A DNA stretch of 64,000 nucleotides, from the NCBI RefSeq assembly GCF_000173415.1, contig NZ_ABXW01000070.1:62001-126000 (forward strand), written 5' to 3'. Position numbers and translations under genes: made by a program. The notes below the pieces were generated by a model that did not search any database, was not told the DNA's origin, and saw only the letters and a list, made by a program, of their open reading frames with translations. Each line of letters starts with the position of its first letter. The first letter of the stretch is position 1. The stretch is from Providencia alcalifaciens DSM 30120. Lineage in GTDB: Bacteria > Pseudomonadota > Gammaproteobacteria > Enterobacterales > Enterobacteriaceae. Below, one piece after another: positions 49,728-60,733 of the stretch.

Positions 49728-50984
49728 TTAGTTCGCTTTAGCGACCAGCAACGGTTTTTCTCGCTGATGCTTATAGTGAAATGAGAAATAGAAAATCACC
49801 GCTAAAATGACCGTATAAGACGAGAATACCAGCCAAATTGATTGCCAATCCTTCACCCCATCCACGCTAAAGTAATCGACGACCAACCCACTCAATATCG
49901 CGCCAAAGTATGCGCCAACCCCATTAACCATCGTCATGAACAGACCTTGGGCACTGGCACGCATTCGATGGTCAACTTCCTGCTCAATAAAAATAGAACC
50001 GGAGATATTAAAGAAGTCGAATGCGCAACCATACACAATCATCGACATGATTAAGAACATCAAACCAATCGTCGATGGGTCGCCAAATGCGAAGAAACCA
50101 AATCGTAATGTCCACGCTAGCATACTGAGCAACATGACGGTTTTTATGCCATACCGTTTCAAGAAGAATGGAATAGCGAGAATGAACGCCACTTCTGCCA
50201 TTTGGGAGACAGATAATAGAATTGATGGGTATTGCACAATTAAACTGTCTTGATACAGTGGGTTACGTGCAAAATCATGCAGAAACGGGCTACCAAAAGT
50301 ATTGGTAATTTGCAGCACTGCGCCCAGCAACATCGCAAACAGAAAAAAGACCGCCATAATCGGCTTTTTAAACAGGACTAATGCATCTAGCCCAAGCTTG
50401 CTCATCCAGCTAGTGGTGATCGCCTGCTTATTGACTGCCATTTTTGGCAATGTGAAAGAATACATGGCTAACAGTAATGAACAACAACCTGCCACATACA
50501 GCTGCATGCTACTGAGTTCAAATTTTAATAGGCTGATGCTCCACATCGCCGCAATAAATCCAACTGTCCCAAACACACGGATTGGTGGGAAATTCGCGAC
50601 AGAATCTAGCTGATATTGGCTCAACGAGGAGTAGCTGATGGTGTTAGACAGCGCAATGGTTGGCATAAATGCCATGGCATTGATTAACATCACCCAGAAC
50701 ATGACGGAAGAATCCGTGACTGTCGCGGCATAAAATAGAGAACCTGCGCAAATCACATGACAAATCATATACAACCGATTTGCGGGAATATATTTATCCG
50801 CAATAATGCCAATTAAACCGGGCATTAAAATAGCGGCAACCCCCTTAGAGCTATAGACCATACCGACTTCAGCCCCTGAAAAACTCAGAGTTTTCATCAT
50901 GTAGGCACCTAATGTCACCAGCCAACTTCCCCAAACAAAATATTGCAGAAAAAGCATGACCTTTAAACGAGACTTAATATTCAT
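49728..50984 (-). CDS. xapB: Nucleoside:H+ symporter (NupG/XapB family)
   Basis: A 418-residue major-facilitator protein with about twelve membrane spans. MLFLQYFVWGSWLVTLGAYM at the start, GIIADKYIPANRLY after the third span, and the late FDFFNISGSIFIEQEV are typical of NupG/XapB. Position downstream of a purine nucleoside phosphorylase of the XapA type favours XapB over NupG. It follows that gene by 117 bases on the same strand, so both may be co-transcribed. Confidence 0.82.
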   Translation of the reverse strand: MNIKSRLKVMLFLQYFVWGSWLVTLGAYMMKTLSFSGAEVGMVYSSKGVAAILMPGLIGIIADKYIPANRLYMICHVICAGSLFYAATVTDSSVMFWVMLINAMAFMPTIALSNTISYSSLSQYQLDSVANFPPIRVFGTVGFIAAMWSISLLKFELSSMQLYVAGCCSLLLAMYSFTLPKMAVNKQAITTSWMSKLGLDALVLFKKPIMAVFFLFAMLLGAVLQITNTFGSPFLHDFARNPLYQDSLIVQYPSILLSVSQMAEVAFILAIPFFLKRYGIKTVMLLSMLAWTLRFGFFAFGDPSTIGLMFLIMSMIVYGCAFDFFNISGSIFIEQEVDHRMRASAQGLFMTMVNGVGAYFGAILSGLVVDYFSVDGVKDWQSIWLVFSSYTVILAVIFYFSFHYKHQREKPLLVAKAN

Positions 50985-51101
50985 ACTAGGCTCCGTTTGA
51001 AGTAAGTTTGGCGGGTGACATTCTCAGCTTGACGATAACGTCCTAAAGGAAAACCGTTCCCGCACTGTCTTTCTATTAATTTGAGATTAAGTAACTTGAC
51101 G

Positions 51102-51920
51102 TTAGAAGCGCTCGATGACACCAGTCACTAATTTTAAGAAGGTCGCCTTCACTTTTTCAGCGGTCTCAATCACTTCGTCATGGCTCAGCGGTTGTTCTAA
51201 AATGCCGCATGCCATGTTTGTCAGGCAGGAAATACCCACCGTTTTAATCTGAGAATGGTGCGCCACTAGTGCTTCAGGTACTGTGGACATACCGACTGCA
51301 TCAGCACCAAGGGTTCTGATCATGCGAATTTCTGCTGGCGTTTCATAGGTTGGACCCGTCCACCATGCATATACACCTTGACGCAAAGACACGCCTTGCT
51401 CTTTTGCTACATCGAAAATCGTTTGGCGTAGCTCTTTGTTGTACACTTCACTAACATCAAGGAAGCGCACCCCTAGCTCAGGATTATTTGGTCCCATCAA
51501 TGGGTTATTAGCTGTCAGGTTAATATGATCTGTAATCACCATCAGGTCGCCTGGGTTAAACTCAGTATTCACGGCACCGCATGCGTTAGTGATAATCAGT
51601 TTTTCAACGCCTAATGCTTTCATTAAACGCACAGGAAATGTCACTTGATCCAGCGAAAAACCTTCGTAGTAATGGAAACGACCTTTCATCGCCACGACAT
51701 TTTTGCCCGCTATCGTTCCGATCACTAATTCGTTTGCGTGACCCACCGCCTCAGATTTAGCAAAATGCGGGATCTCGCTATAAGGAATATGCACCGCATT
51801 CTCTAACGTATCGGCAAATGGACCTAAGCCTGAACCTAAAATGATCCCAACGGTAGGTTTTACATCTGTACGAGACTGGATAAAACTCAAGCTTTCTAAG
51901 ATATCTTTGGTGTTGTGCAT
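51102..51920 (-). CDS. xapA: Purine nucleoside phosphorylase (XapA type)
   Basis: Phosphorolysis of purine nucleosides such as xanthosine, inosine and guanosine. The 272-residue protein belongs to the trimeric/PNP-II family: GIILGSGLGPFAD with the phosphate loop, KGRFHYYEGF, ITNACGAVN, and VGMSTVPEALVAHH. ATG 51920 (MHNTKDIL) is preceded by GGAG seven bases away; a longer frame to 52004 lacks support. XapA identity rather than a PunA-like enzyme is inferred from the neighbouring transporter. Confidence 0.85.
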   Translation of the reverse strand: MHNTKDILESLSFIQSRTDVKPTVGIILGSGLGPFADTLENAVHIPYSEIPHFAKSEAVGHANELVIGTIAGKNVVAMKGRFHYYEGFSLDQVTFPVRLMKALGVEKLIITNACGAVNTEFNPGDLMVITDHINLTANNPLMGPNNPELGVRFLDVSEVYNKELRQTIFDVAKEQGVSLRQGVYAWWTGPTYETPAEIRMIRTLGADAVGMSTVPEALVAHHSQIKTVGISCLTNMACGILEQPLSHDEVIETAEKVKATFLKLVTGVIERF

Positions 51921-52023
51921 AATGCGCTCCGCAATCAAGTCAAATAATGAATATGATTGGGATAATAACGTAATTAAAAAATCTAACCGCGATCTTAATC
52001 TCATTTTGAGAAAATGTTGATAA

Positions 52024-52053
52024 ACATGATATCTATTAAAGTACTCATCATGT
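52024..52053. promoter_or_regulatory. Inverted repeat in the xapA/ROK divergent region
   Basis: ACATGAT (52024-52030) and ATCATGT (52047-52053), centres 23 bases apart, in the space between the divergent xapA and ROK genes. It is a candidate operator for the adjacent regulator, not a demonstrated one. Confidence 0.35.
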
Positions 52054-52122
52054 GAATCTGTTAATCTTGATAAAAGCCAGCATGGCTTGGTTCATCACGA
52101 ATATAAATAGGAGGGGGAGAAC

Positions 52123-53325
52123 TTGTTACACCGTTTATTGAATGAATTTCGCACATCTAAAAATTCCAAAACGCAAAAACTCAAAACGCTGTACCGACTG
52201 ATCCTCAACCACGGACCAATCAGGGCGGAAATGTTGACGTCCCTCGCCAACATGAAGCCAGCTACTTGTGCCAGATTGCTTGATGAACTCAGTAAGTGCC
52301 AATTGATCTCGACCTCTGAGCTCGGAGAATCGACGGGGGGACGCAAACCGATTCTGTACAGCGTGAATCCTGCGGATGGTTATCTTGTGGGTATTGAAAT
52401 GAGTGATATTTACTCTACGATTGTCCTGCAAAACCTGAAGCTAGACATTATTGGTAAGGTTAAAATCAAGTACGAGCATCTTGAAACTGCCGAAAATATG
52501 CTCGACCACTTGCTAGATAACGTTGATGACCTCCTCGCTGAGCATCAATTGGATACTCAGAAGATATTGGGGATTGGCATTGCCATTGACCATATTTTAG
52601 AGCGCGATAAAGTACCTTATTCCCACTATAAAGAAAGAATCCAAGAGCTTTATCAATATATTACACAGCGTGTTCCATGCTTCGTTCTATTAGGGAGTGG
52701 GATCAGTTTTGCGGCTTTTGCAGAGTACCGGTTACGTTATTCAGCGAATAGCCAACGTTTCCTATTCACAACCTGTGATACTGACATTCGTAGTTCAACT
52801 ATCATCAATAACCAATACGCTCCGACACCAATTAGTACAGCGCAAGCTTTTGGGCACATCACAATTGATATCAATGGGCAGCGCTGTGATTGCGGCTCAT
52901 TTGGCTGTTTAAAACAGTACAGTTCTTTGCAGGCGATCAAATCACGCGTCATCCAGCATCTTCGACTTGGCAAACCATCAGTCATTAACCAACTCGTCAC
53001 ATCCGAAACCGAAATTAACTACCACACTATTTTCCAAGCTCTCGCTCAAAATGATGAAGTGTGCCTTGAAGCACTTGAGGAAGCGGCTTATTACTATGGA
53101 ATTGCGATTGCCAACGCCGTGTTAATAACCCAAGCCGATGTCGTGGTTTGTGGCGGAACCCTCACCCCGAAAAACCACTTCTTCGACATGACCAAAAAAT
53201 CTATTGAACAGAAACTCTCTATTTTTCCCAATATTAAGCCCAAAATTTATCCCGCGAATGATTCCTATGAAATTGTCGCGCAAGGCGCGGGGGGAATGGT
53301 AATGGAAAGCTATCTGTCCGAATAG
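52123..53325 (+). CDS. ROK-family transcriptional regulator
   Basis: A 400-residue protein with an N-terminal winged helix-turn-helix (NHGPIRAEMLTSLANMKPATCARLLDEL, about residues 29-56 in two stretches) and a ROK domain with the zinc-binding motif CDCGSFGCLKQY. The start is TTG (52123), decided by a very strong ribosome-binding site, GGAGGGGGAGA, ending two bases before it. It is divergent from xapA and so probably controls the nucleoside genes; in E. coli that role belongs to the LysR-type XapR. ROK regulators usually sense sugars or sugar phosphates; the ligand here is unknown. Confidence 0.82.
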   Translation: MLHRLLNEFRTSKNSKTQKLKTLYRLILNHGPIRAEMLTSLANMKPATCARLLDELSKCQLISTSELGESTGGRKPILYSVNPADGYLVGIEMSDIYSTIVLQNLKLDIIGKVKIKYEHLETAENMLDHLLDNVDDLLAEHQLDTQKILGIGIAIDHILERDKVPYSHYKERIQELYQYITQRVPCFVLLGSGISFAAFAEYRLRYSANSQRFLFTTCDTDIRSSTIINNQYAPTPISTAQAFGHITIDINGQRCDCGSFGCLKQYSSLQAIKSRVIQHLRLGKPSVINQLVTSETEINYHTIFQALAQNDEVCLEALEEAAYYYGIAIANAVLITQADVVVCGGTLTPKNHFFDMTKKSIEQKLSIFPNIKPKIYPANDSYEIVAQGAGGMVMESYLSE

Positions 53326-53347
53326 TTATCGACTCAGACTTAACAAA

Positions 53348-53380
53348 CAAAAAAATGCCCCAACATGTGGGGCATTCTTC
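53348..53380. terminator. Terminator between the ROK gene and ugd
   Basis: Nine-base stem AATGCCCCA (53354-53362) and TGGGGCATT (53368-53376), loop ACATG. On the minus strand it is followed by seven T, a strong end for the ugd operon; on the + strand the tail is weaker (TCTTC). Confidence 0.82.
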
Positions 53381-53420
53381 ATTATCAATAACCGCTGACT
53401 ATGTAAGTCGTCAGCTAATC

Positions 53421-54587
53421 TTAATCATTACCAAACAAGTCACGGGTATAGACTTTATCCGCCACATCGTCCAGTTCAGGCACCATACGGTTTGCCAGAA
53501 TAATGTCACATTCTGCTTTGAACGCGTCTAAATCACGGATAACTTTCGAGCGGAAGAATTCGTCTTCTTTGAGTACTGGCTCGTAAACCACCACTTCAAT
53601 CCCTTTCGCTTTAATGCGTTTCATCACGCCTTGAACGGCCGAAGCACGGAAGTTATCAGAGCCCGCTTTCATCACTAATCGATATACGCCTACTTTACGT
53701 GGCGCTTTGGCGATAATCGCATCGGAGATAAAATCTTTACGGGTGCGGTTAGATTCCACAATCGCATTAATCAGGTTATTTGGCACATCGTCGTAGTTTG
53801 CCAGTAACTGCTTCGTATCTTTCGGTAAGCAGTACCCACCGTAACCAAAGGATGGGTTATTGTAATGGCTGCCGATACGCGGGTCTAAAGAGACCCCTTC
53901 AATGATTTGACGCGCATTTAAGCCACGGCTTTCTGCGTAGGTGTCTAACTCATTGAAGTACGCGACACGCATCGCTAAGAAGGTGTTCGCAAACAGTTTG
54001 ATGGCTTCCGCTTCAGTGCCATCAGTGAACAGCACTGGGACGTCTTTCTTAATCGCGCCTTCTAACAATAAGTCGGCAAAGATTTGCGCACGTTCAGAAC
54101 GCTCACCCACCACAATACGGGATGGGTACAGGTTATCCCACAGGGCGCGACCTTCACGTAAGAACTCCGGGGAGAAAATCACGTTGGTGTAGCCAAACTC
54201 TTCACGCAGACGCGCAGTAAAGCCCACTGGAATGGTGGATTTGACGATAATCGTGGCGTCTGGGTTCAGTTTATTCACATCATGAATGACGGACTCGACT
54301 GAATTGGTGTTGAAGTAGTTGGTTTTTGGGTCGTAATCCGTAGGGGTGGCAACAATCACGTATTGCGCGCCAGTATAGGCTTCGACTTTATCTTCGGTCG
54401 CACGGAAGTTCAGCTGTTTTTCCGTTAAAAACTGTTCGATTTCAGTGTCGATAATCGGGGATTGCTTATTGTTCAGCATCGCCACTTTTTCAGGGATGAT
54501 ATCGACCGCCACCACTTCGTGGTGTTGTGACAGTAACATGGCGTTAGACAGACCGACGTAGCCGGTCCCTGCGATTGCTATTTTCAA
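53421..54587 (-). CDS. ugd: UDP-glucose 6-dehydrogenase
   Basis: Oxidises UDP-glucose to UDP-glucuronate, precursor of UDP-GalA and UDP-Ara4N. The 388-residue protein has the [10 protein letters not shown] Rossmann motif at residues 7-16, [12 protein letters not shown], and the catalytic-Cys loop [13 protein letters not shown]. Its base composition is richer in G+C than its neighbours. It follows an NAD-dependent epimerase gene on the same strand by 60 bases. Confidence 0.95.
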   Translation of the reverse strand: MKIAIAGTGYVGLSNAMLLSQHHEVVAVDIIPEKVAMLNNKQSPIIDTEIEQFLTEKQLNFRATEDKVEAYTGAQYVIVATPTDYDPKTNYFNTNSVESVIHDVNKLNPDATIIVKSTIPVGFTARLREEFGYTNVIFSPEFLREGRALWDNLYPSRIVVGERSERAQIFADLLLEGAIKKDVPVLFTDGTEAEAIKLFANTFLAMRVAYFNELDTYAESRGLNARQIIEGVSLDPRIGSHYNNPSFGYGGYCLPKDTKQLLANYDDVPNNLINAIVESNRTRKDFISDAIIAKAPRKVGVYRLVMKAGSDNFRASAVQGVMKRIKAKGIEVVVYEPVLKEDEFFRSKVIRDLDAFKAECDIILANRMVPELDDVADKVYTRDLFGND

Positions 54588-54647
54588 ACTTGCCTCTCAA
54601 ATCCTTCTGCGGATATTACAGGTGGTAGATGATATTGATGATCGGTA

Positions 54648-55649
54648 TTAGCGGTGGTAATACGATTTATACCAGTCAACAAACGCCTGAACACCCTGCT
54701 CAATAGAAACGTGTGGGCGATAACCAGTGACATTAAATAAGTCTTCGGTGTCTGCCCATGTCGTGTAAACATCACCCGCTTGCATTGGTAAGAAGTTCTT
54801 AATGGCTTCTTTCCCTAATGCCTTTTCCAATGCCGAAATAAAATCGATCAGCTTCACAGGCTGTCCGTTACCAATATTATAAATGCGGTAAGGAGCGCTG
54901 CTTTGCGCTGGAGAATCTGAATGATTTTGCGGATCTGCTTGCGGGATTATATCTGAAATACGAATAACACCTTCAACAATATCATCAATGAACGTGAAAT
55001 CACGGCTCAGATTACCATTATTATAAACATCGATGGGCTCCCCCGCTAAGATAGCCTTGGTGAATTTAAACAGCGCCATATCTGGGCGCCCCCATGGACC
55101 ATACACAGTGAAGAAGCGTAAACCCGTTGTCGGAAGTTGATACAAGTGTGAATAGGAATGCGCCATCAGCTCATTGGCTTTTTTGGTTGCCGCATACAAT
55201 GAAACAGGGTGATCGGTTGGCATGTCAGTCGTAAATGGCATTTTATCTGTCACGCCATACACGGAACTTGAAGAGGCATACACTAAATGCTTCACTTTCG
55301 CTTGGCGGCAACCTTCTAAAATCGCCAAGTGCCCATTCAGATTACTGTCTGCATAGGCAAAGGGGTTTTGTAATGAGTAACGCACCCCTGCCTGTGCTGC
55401 AAGATGGATAACGCGGTCAAAATTCTCTTGAGTACACAGCACCAACACTTTTTCACGGTCTGTGATATCAAGAGGAATAAAGCGGAACTGCGGATATTGT
55501 TCAAGAATATGCAGGCGAGACTGTTTCAAACCCTGATCGTAATAAGCGTTCATGTTGTCGATACCGACAACTTCATGCCCATTTTCTAACAGTCTTTGGC
55601 ACAATCTAAAACCAATAAATCCAGCACTTCCCGTGACCAAATATTTCAT
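54648..55649 (-). CDS. NAD-dependent epimerase, probable UDP-glucuronate 4-epimerase
   Basis: A 333-residue SDR epimerase. [16 protein letters not shown] begins the Rossmann fold, [13 protein letters not shown] and SSSSVYG are typical of UDP-GlcA/UDP-GalA 4-epimerases, and the catalytic pair is in YAATKKANE. Together with ugd downstream it would give UDP-GalA, a sugar common in Proteeae LPS cores. Substrate is inferred from similarity and from the neighbour. UDP-GlcNAc 4-epimerases (WbpP type) are the main alternative. Confidence 0.8.
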   Translation of the reverse strand: MKYLVTGSAGFIGFRLCQRLLENGHEVVGIDNMNAYYDQGLKQSRLHILEQYPQFRFIPLDITDREKVLVLCTQENFDRVIHLAAQAGVRYSLQNPFAYADSNLNGHLAILEGCRQAKVKHLVYASSSSVYGVTDKMPFTTDMPTDHPVSLYAATKKANELMAHSYSHLYQLPTTGLRFFTVYGPWGRPDMALFKFTKAILAGEPIDVYNNGNLSRDFTFIDDIVEGVIRISDIIPQADPQNHSDSPAQSSAPYRIYNIGNGQPVKLIDFISALEKALGKEAIKNFLPMQAGDVYTTWADTEDLFNVTGYRPHVSIEQGVQAFVDWYKSYYHR

Positions 55650-55715
55650 ATTTGTTATCTTCTTTCGTTATTAAATGATGGGTTTATCAATATTCTAGCA
55701 TTAATTAGAGATAAA

Positions 55716-57374
55716 CTACTTAGCCTCATCTTTATTAGCGACACCCAGCACATGATAAACATAGTGGCGGTAACCATCGAGTAACTGCTTATCTTCACAG
55801 TCATTTAGTTTACCGTCACACAAATGGCGCATCTTAATATTGGCTTCATAAAACGGTGATACTTTGAGATTTGCACGTTCCAATAACATTCCACCTAAGA
55901 ATGAAATATCTGTTAATTCGCCCGACTTTATTGAAGTGCCTGATTTCAGATTATCTCGTAAGGTGAACTGCGTTGTATACGCAGGTGAAGAGAATGGAGA
56001 CTGGTATTTATTTAAACTGATACCCGGTTGATGATCCCCAAAATAGAGGAACATAAGTGGACGTTGACGTTTTTCCATAAACGCAACAAAATCACGAATA
56101 GCATCATCTGAGTGGACAATTTTTTCCATATAGTGACTAAACTCACCGGCTGAATCTTTATTATCAAGTTTATCTTTAATCCCATAATCATCACTGTGTC
56201 CCTCTTTATAAGGCCCGTGTTCATACATGGTTAAAGAGAAAATAAAGACCGGTTTATCGGTTTCTTGTGCCAAAATTTCTTTCACATACTTCAGCATATC
56301 TTCCGTGCTGATCGTCCATAAATTATCTTGCAACTTACCTGGGTAACCCAACTCCTGCGGTTGAATAATTCGGTCAACCCCCAAGGTTTCATATGCATGC
56401 CCAGAGTGATAAGCCCCTTTATTAAACGGCGTCAGTACGACCGTATAATAGCCATTCGCTTTCATCTCTTTAAATAAGCTGTTATTTAAATGGTCAACGA
56501 CAAAATAGAACACGCCACTTTTTTGTGCACCAAAATCATCGCTATTTAATCCAGTTAATGCCGAAAATTCGGATAACCACGTACCACCGCCAAAGGTTTG
56601 TACGCGCATCGGACTGTGTGCAACCAAATTAGCATCTTGCTGGAACATAAATAACTCTGGCAATTTAGTTCCCGCAGGAAAATCGTAAACTGTTGGATTA
56701 ACTGTAGATTCTTGTAATAGCAATACAATGTCAGGCTTTTCGGTTTGCGCGTTATTCGCAAGAGAAATATTCGCGGCTTTTTGTTCGAAATAGCTGGAAT
56801 CGCCTACAAAATGCGGTGATTTATATTTTGCATTCTGTGCAGACATAACCAAGTTAGTGACTGTACCACGCCCTTTAGGTAAGGTTTGTGACCATTTATC
56901 GAAGTAATGCGTACTTGCCCAATCAGCACCGAAATACCCTACAACAATCATAAGCACACTCACCACTCGGGATATCCATCGTTTGCAGGGTGTGGACAAA
57001 CGCCAACTGATCACACCATTGATGATAAGCAGAATAAATAATCCGAGAACCGCCACTCCCGCTAACCAATAGTGGCCTAATGTCCCTAAGTTAGAGGTAT
57101 CCGTCATCAAATTAATGTCCGTGAAGAAAAGTTGCTCTTTGTAATAGTGCACTTTCAACTGGTTAAACATTTTGATGATAATAAACAGGGTGCTTGTGAT
57201 AATTGCAGAGAAAAGCCAGCGTGCTGTCAGCGTAAATAGGGCGCCAAAAATGACAGCATAAACACAAATGGAAATCAGACCTGGGTAGATAACGCCGCTT
57301 TTTTCAAAGACTAAAAATAGCGAGCCAATAAAAATCAGCGCCAGATAAATACTCGCAATTAGTTTTTTATTCAT
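55716..57374 (-). CDS. LTA-synthase-like membrane phosphotransferase (sulfatase superfamily)
   Basis: A 552-residue inner-membrane protein with four to five N-terminal spans and a periplasmic alkaline-phosphatase-superfamily domain. VLLLQESTVNP, the putative catalytic Thr in GGGTWLSEFSALTG, the histidine in MYEHGPY and the GDHQPG metal motif are visible. Relatives include OpgB (phosphoglycerol transfer to periplasmic glucans) and gram-positive LTA synthase. The true substrate is unknown. ATG 57374 (MNKKL) has GGAA six bases upstream and is preferred to a frame open to 57392. Confidence 0.78.
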   Translation of the reverse strand: MNKKLIASIYLALIFIGSLFLVFEKSGVIYPGLISICVYAVIFGALFTLTARWLFSAIITSTLFIIIKMFNQLKVHYYKEQLFFTDINLMTDTSNLGTLGHYWLAGVAVLGLFILLIINGVISWRLSTPCKRWISRVVSVLMIVVGYFGADWASTHYFDKWSQTLPKGRGTVTNLVMSAQNAKYKSPHFVGDSSYFEQKAANISLANNAQTEKPDIVLLLQESTVNPTVYDFPAGTKLPELFMFQQDANLVAHSPMRVQTFGGGTWLSEFSALTGLNSDDFGAQKSGVFYFVVDHLNNSLFKEMKANGYYTVVLTPFNKGAYHSGHAYETLGVDRIIQPQELGYPGKLQDNLWTISTEDMLKYVKEILAQETDKPVFIFSLTMYEHGPYKEGHSDDYGIKDKLDNKDSAGEFSHYMEKIVHSDDAIRDFVAFMEKRQRPLMFLYFGDHQPGISLNKYQSPFSSPAYTTQFTLRDNLKSGTSIKSGELTDISFLGGMLLERANLKVSPFYEANIKMRHLCDGKLNDCEDKQLLDGYRHYVYHVLGVANKDEAK

Positions 57375-57446
57375 TTGATTTCCACAATTCAAAAAATATC
57401 AGGGTTAATAAAACAGCCAACATTATAACGACGATAACACGACAAT

Positions 57447-59314
57447 TTATTCAACGAAAATGCCTTTGTCTCGTAAATAATGCCCATCCTCTTTACGTCG
57501 AGTGAAACCACTCTTGTCAAAAAATTCTAAAATTTGGATGGCGAGCTTACGCCCAATACCGAGCTCATTACGAAAATCAGCGGCAAAAATCACCTCATGC
57601 TCAGTACAATAGCGCAAAATAATCTGCGCAAATTGACGAATTTGTTCACTGCTATAGTATCTGTCTCTCACAATCGCAATGATGAGTCCCATTTGCGCTG
57701 CTTTTTTCAAAACGCGGCGAATCGTGTCTTCATCATGACCTGTTTCTGCTGCAATATCGCGAACCCAACGTGCTTCAGGATGAGAAAACAGCCCTTCCAC
57801 CTGTCGCCAAATCTCTTGTTGTTTCGCATCAAACACTAACCCATGTTGCGGCATATGCAGCCAACCACGAGTCTGTTTTATAGTTCCCTCGGCAATCAAA
57901 TCGTTAATCAGTTTGAAGACCAAGTTTTCTTCCATCGTGGGTAATGCCATGCGTTTTAAACGCGCTTTACCAACGCCAATCTGATCGCTATGAACTTCAT
58001 TAAAGTTTTCAAGGGATTGGATAAGCTTATCTTTGGCAACCTGCGCTTTAAACTCAGACAACACCACATCCCCGACACGCACAATTGCCACTTGCTCCAA
58101 TAGCGAATTTAATGCGAATTGGGTGAGCTGACGCGCCCAACCGTAGTTGTTTAAGTTTAGCTCACCGCTGGGTAGCTGTAAGTTCAGCTGTGTAAGCTCA
58201 TCATTCGTTGTACACAGGCGGGATAACCAATCAAGAAATTCAGGCTGTCTTTTACCACGACGCGGAGAGACTAAGCGGATAACTCGAGCGCCCGCCAGCG
58301 TTTGTCGTGCACTGATATCACGGATAATTAAGCGATCGTTATCCACCAGCCACAGTGGTGTATCTAAAATCAACTCAGCCAACATCGGCGTTTCGCCCAC
58401 TTCTGTGAGCAAGGAGACTCGCCCTGTAATATGGCTAGCACCATGGTAAAGGTGCACTGGCTGCCAATGCTTGAGTGGGGCATCACACGCGAGCTCCACA
58501 ATCACACGAGATGCAATAAACGCAGGCTGTTCTGCAAGTAACCAATCACCACGGGTGATCGACTCTTTATCGATATTCCCGGTTAAGTTAAGTGCAACAC
58601 GGTCTCCTGCTTGCGCAAACTCGGCCATTTGGTTTTGGCGATGGATCCCACGAATACGCACTGGGGTATCTGCCCCCGTGACCCATAAAGACTCACCTAC
58701 ACTCACTTTGCCTGCCAGCGCCGTTCCTGTTACCACAATCCCCGCGCCTTTCACATGGAAAATACGGTCAATCGCTAAACGAAAACGTCGTTGCAAATCG
58801 ATATCAGCATCTTGTTGTTGATGCAGCTGTTGTAGGTATTGGCGCAGTTCATCAATACCTAATCCTGTACTGGCTGACGTGATAAAGAGGGGAGCATTTA
58901 ACCAACCTTGACGGCGCAGCTCTGATTGAACTTGTTGAGTGACTTCATCCACGCGATGCGCATCAACACGGTCGGCTTTCGTTAAAACAACCGTAATAGC
59001 TTGGCAGCCCGCAAGACGTAAAATAGCGAGGTGCTCAAGGGTTTGAGCCATCACCCCATCATCACAGGCGACCACTAACAGTGCGTGGTTAATACCACCA
59101 ATACCCGCCAACATGTTAGCGAGGAATTTTTCATGCCCAGGAACGTCAATAAAACCGATTGAACACCCATCTGACTGAGACCAATAAGCATAGCCAAGAT
59201 CAATGGTCATTCCCCGTTTTTTTCTTCCGGCAAGTGCGCCGTATTAACGCCTGTCAGCGCTTGAATTAAGGATGTTTTACCATGGTCAACATGACCCGCA
59301 GTCGCAAAAATCAT
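57447..59314 (-). pseudogene. selB: Selenocysteine-specific elongation factor SelB, frameshifted near the N-terminus
   Basis: GTPase that brings Sec-tRNA to UGA codons at a SECIS element. ATG 59314 overlaps the selA stop (ATGA) and gives [22 protein letters not shown], the G1 motif, but the frame then stops. The missing base is in a seven-T run on the + strand (59217-59223, A7 in the mRNA). With one more A the sequence reads [16 protein letters not shown] and continues into the 587-residue frame with FIDVPGHEKF (G3), LTKADRVD (G4) and the C-terminal winged helices. Restored length is about 622 residues, normal for SelB. Confidence 0.88.
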
Positions 59315-60702
59315 GACAATAAAGCCTGTACTAATCCGTGTTCATCATCAAGACAGCGTAGGTCTAACCATAATTTGCCATCTTTTAAACGACCAATCAC
59401 GGGTTGAGGTAATTGACGCCAATCGCTAGCAAGACGTTCTAAGCCGCCGCCTTTCCCATCAAGGGGAGCAAACGTAATGGCGTAGCTCGGTAATCGGTCT
59501 ACGGGCAGTGAACCACTACCAATCTGCGACAAACACGGTTCCGCTTCCACGAAAAAACGGTCGCCATAATACGCTTGTAGCTTCACTAAAATATTGTCGG
59601 CACTCTGTTTGATAGTATCTTGAGAACGCGTTAACCAGCGCAATGTTGGAAGTTCAGCAGTTAATTTTTCCGGCGTCAAATAGAGCTTCAGGGTCGCTTC
59701 TAATGCTGCCAGTACCATTTTATCCACGCGAAGTGCACGTTTTAATGGGTGTTTTTGAATGGCATCAATCCATTTTTTCTTACCAAGAATGATCCCCGCC
59801 TGAGGACCTCCTAGTAGTTTGTCTCCAGAGATGGAAACCAAATCAATGCCTTGAGATAAATATGCTTGTGGCATTGGCTCCGCGGGTAGCCCATAGGCAG
59901 TCATATCAATCATGGAGCCACTGCCTAAATCAATCGCTGTCGGTAATTGGTATTTTTGCCCTAATTCCGCCAGCGCTTCCCCTTCGACTTCCGCAGTAAA
60001 ACCTTCAATACTGTAGTTACTGGTATGCACTTTCATTAATAACCCAGTTTGGTCATTAATCGCATTTTCATAATCCCGTAAATGCGTTCGGTTAGTCGTA
60101 CCAACCTCGACTAACTTGCATCCCGCTTGAGCCATCACATCAGGGACGCGGAATGCCCCCCCAATTTCCACCAGCTCACCACGGGAAACAATGACCTCAC
60201 GCTGCGGGGCAACCGTCGCTAATAACAGTAAAACAGCCGCCGCATTGTTGTTCACAATACAGGCATCTTCAGCACCAGTAAGTTGACACAGTAAGTCAGC
60301 AAGAGCACGGTCACGATGCCCGCGCATTGCGCCATCGAGAGAGTATTCTAAGGTAACGGGTGAACTCATGACTTGCGAAACTGCATGAATCGCAGCATTG
60401 GACATCACTGCACGCCCTAAATTGGTGTGCAACACTGTCCCCGTCAAATTGTAGACGTTTCTTAATGCGCTTTGTTGCAGCCTATCATGGCGAACAGAAA
60501 GTTCTGCTAACCAATCACCGTGCCAATCCGGTAAACATCCGTCTTGTGCAATAGACGTTCGAGCTTGTTCCTGCATTTCTCGTAAACATTCGGTTACCCA
60601 ATGCAAACCCGATTTTTCCACCAATATTTGCGCTTCATCGAATTGCAAAAGCTTGTCGATGGCTGGCAGTTGACGATATAGCGCGGCATTTGATTCAGCC
60701 AT
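59311..60702 (-). CDS. selA: L-seryl-tRNA(Sec) selenium transferase
   Basis: PLP enzyme converting Ser-tRNA(Sec) to Sec-tRNA(Sec). The 463-residue protein matches E. coli SelA throughout: [42 protein letters not shown], and the PLP lysine in [13 protein letters not shown] chose ATG 60702 (MAESN) with GAAGAG seven bases upstream; GTG 60708 would add two residues. Overlaps selB by four bases. Confidence 0.95.
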   Translation of the reverse strand: MAESNAALYRQLPAIDKLLQFDEAQILVEKSGLHWVTECLREMQEQARTSIAQDGCLPDWHGDWLAELSVRHDRLQQSALRNVYNLTGTVLHTNLGRAVMSNAAIHAVSQVMSSPVTLEYSLDGAMRGHRDRALADLLCQLTGAEDACIVNNNAAAVLLLLATVAPQREVIVSRGELVEIGGAFRVPDVMAQAGCKLVEVGTTNRTHLRDYENAINDQTGLLMKVHTSNYSIEGFTAEVEGEALAELGQKYQLPTAIDLGSGSMIDMTAYGLPAEPMPQAYLSQGIDLVSISGDKLLGGPQAGIILGKKKWIDAIQKHPLKRALRVDKMVLAALEATLKLYLTPEKLTAELPTLRWLTRSQDTIKQSADNILVKLQAYYGDRFFVEAEPCLSQIGSGSLPVDRLPSYAITFAPLDGKGGGLERLASDWRQLPQPVIGRLKDGKLWLDLRCLDDEHGLVQALLS

Positions 60703-60733
60703 AGTCACTCTTCTCTTACTGTGCTGCTAACGG

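Noticed and set aside
49936-50613. Two frames of about 100 codons antisense to the nucleoside transporter
   Set aside because: They lie wholly inside a clear transporter gene and show no independent protein features.
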